Assembly (NCBI GenBank): GCA_964472565.1
Contig: CAYYNB010000172.1
Span: 1 to 12,433 of the forward strand
DNA length: 12,433 nucleotides
Direction: 5' to 3'
DNA from: DATAMF01 sp964472565
GTDB lineage: Bacteria > Chloroflexota > Anaerolineae > Aggregatilineales > Aggregatilineaceae
Position 1 is the stretch's first letter. Each line of letters begins with the position of its first letter. The notes under the pieces were generated by a model. That model ran no database searches, was not told the DNA's origin, and saw nothing but the letters and a program-made list of their open reading frames with translations. A program made the translations under genes and the position numbers. This document shows, piece after piece, positions 12,203 to 12,433 of this stretch.

Positions 12203-12433
12203 GTAGGGGCGCGGCTTGCTGGTAGCACCCCATTATAGCGTGGTCCATTTCATTCTGGACTTCAGAATTCCAAAAGGCCTGTTTTCTAGAGTTTTTGAAG
12301 GTCCAGAAAGGACTACAAATGGGTCAATTTACCATCAAAAACAGCCACCACGTTATTTTGTGGTCCTACCGGCTTGCTGCGCCCGCTTTGCTCCCCTTTC
12401 TCCGCGCGCGGGGAAAGGGGCCGGGGGATAGGG
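12203..12433 (+). repeat. Dispersed repeat family A, right copy, interrupted
   Basis: Positions 12203-12220 (gtaggggcgcggcttgct) joined to 12379-12433 reproduce the left-end copy 23-95, with a handful of differences. The 28-bp palindrome is at 12393-12420. The interruption is the element at 12221-12370. The copy runs off the window end. Confidence 0.85.
12221..12370. mobile_element. 150-bp MITE-like element
   Basis: The element is flanked by the 8-bp direct repeat ggcttgct (12213-12220 and 12371-12378), consistent with a target-site duplication. Its ends are inverted: ggtagcacc at the left against ggtaggacc read inward from the right. Over 24 bases per end (12221-12244, 12347-12370), 19 match, including CGTGGT. 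The interior is AT-richer than its surroundings, has a second inverted repeat (ttctggac 12253-12260, gtccagaa 12301-12308), and has no open frame of note. It looks like a non-autonomous derivative of an insertion sequence; the parent family is not identified. Confidence 0.72.

Larger units (their letters stand above)
12035..12433. other. Right-end intergenic region, repeat-rich
   Basis: These 399 bases contain the reductase promoter (12081-12111), a family C-type palindrome (12170-12191), and a family A repeat copy (12203-12433) split by a MITE-like element (12221-12370). No coding region is convincing; the frame 12216-12431 is made of repeat sequence. Confidence 0.7.

Noticed and set aside
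1..12433. CRISPR array, tRNA or rRNA genes
   Set aside because: No regularly spaced direct repeats and no tRNA or rRNA signature were seen; the repeats present are dispersed and unevenly spaced.

Overview
The window looks like a piece of a draft genome from a moderately GC-rich, free-living bacterium, most likely of the Chloroflexota (Anaerolineae-like). That placement is an inference. It rests on the mix of genes (a copper chaperone with a Met-rich loop, P/T-rich LysM lipoproteins, a stand-alone homocysteine methyltransferase) and on the many short palindromic repeats of the type gtaggggcg...cgcccc between genes. No rRNA, tRNA or CRISPR array is visible. One run of exactly 100 N (9843-9942) marks a scaffold join.

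Layout, left to right. A dispersed repeat lies at 23-95, followed by folE (GTP cyclohydrolase I, minus strand). A plus-strand operon of three exported proteins follows (1155-3415): a membrane-anchored protein made of two tandem P19/Tp34-like domains, a PCuAC copper chaperone with a Met-rich loop, and a SCO1/SenC lipoprotein. Together they look like a copper acquisition and Cu(A)-delivery module for a terminal oxidase. Next is a monocistronic 181-residue protein of unknown function (3564-4109) with a clear promoter and terminator. A minus-strand pair follows: a homocysteine S-methyltransferase (4760-5650) and a GNAT acetyltransferase (4233-4727). A secreted family 8 glycoside hydrolase (5895-7148) resembles reducing-end xylose-releasing oligoxylanases. 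Sulfate adenylyltransferase (7311-8501, minus) diverges from a tiny two-helix membrane protein (8670-8864). A second 181-residue protein (9060-9605) is a paralogue of the one at 3564. A LysM lipoprotein with large C-terminal repeats (9672-10862, minus) contains the scaffold gap. An aldo/keto reductase (11177-12034, minus) has a textbook MerR-type promoter. The right end is a repeat copy matching the left end, split by a 150-bp MITE-like element.

How the parts relate. The copper genes form one functional unit. Sat and the homocysteine methyltransferase both belong to sulfur and methionine metabolism, but they are separated by the hydrolase and look independently transcribed. The two 181-residue paralogues are the main unexplained proteins; they share gap-poor alignment, conserved motifs and similar -35 regions. 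The non-coding DNA carries much of the remaining interest: three families of short repeats, a probable miniature transposable element with a reconstructable empty site, a MerR-type operator, and several palindromes near promoters.
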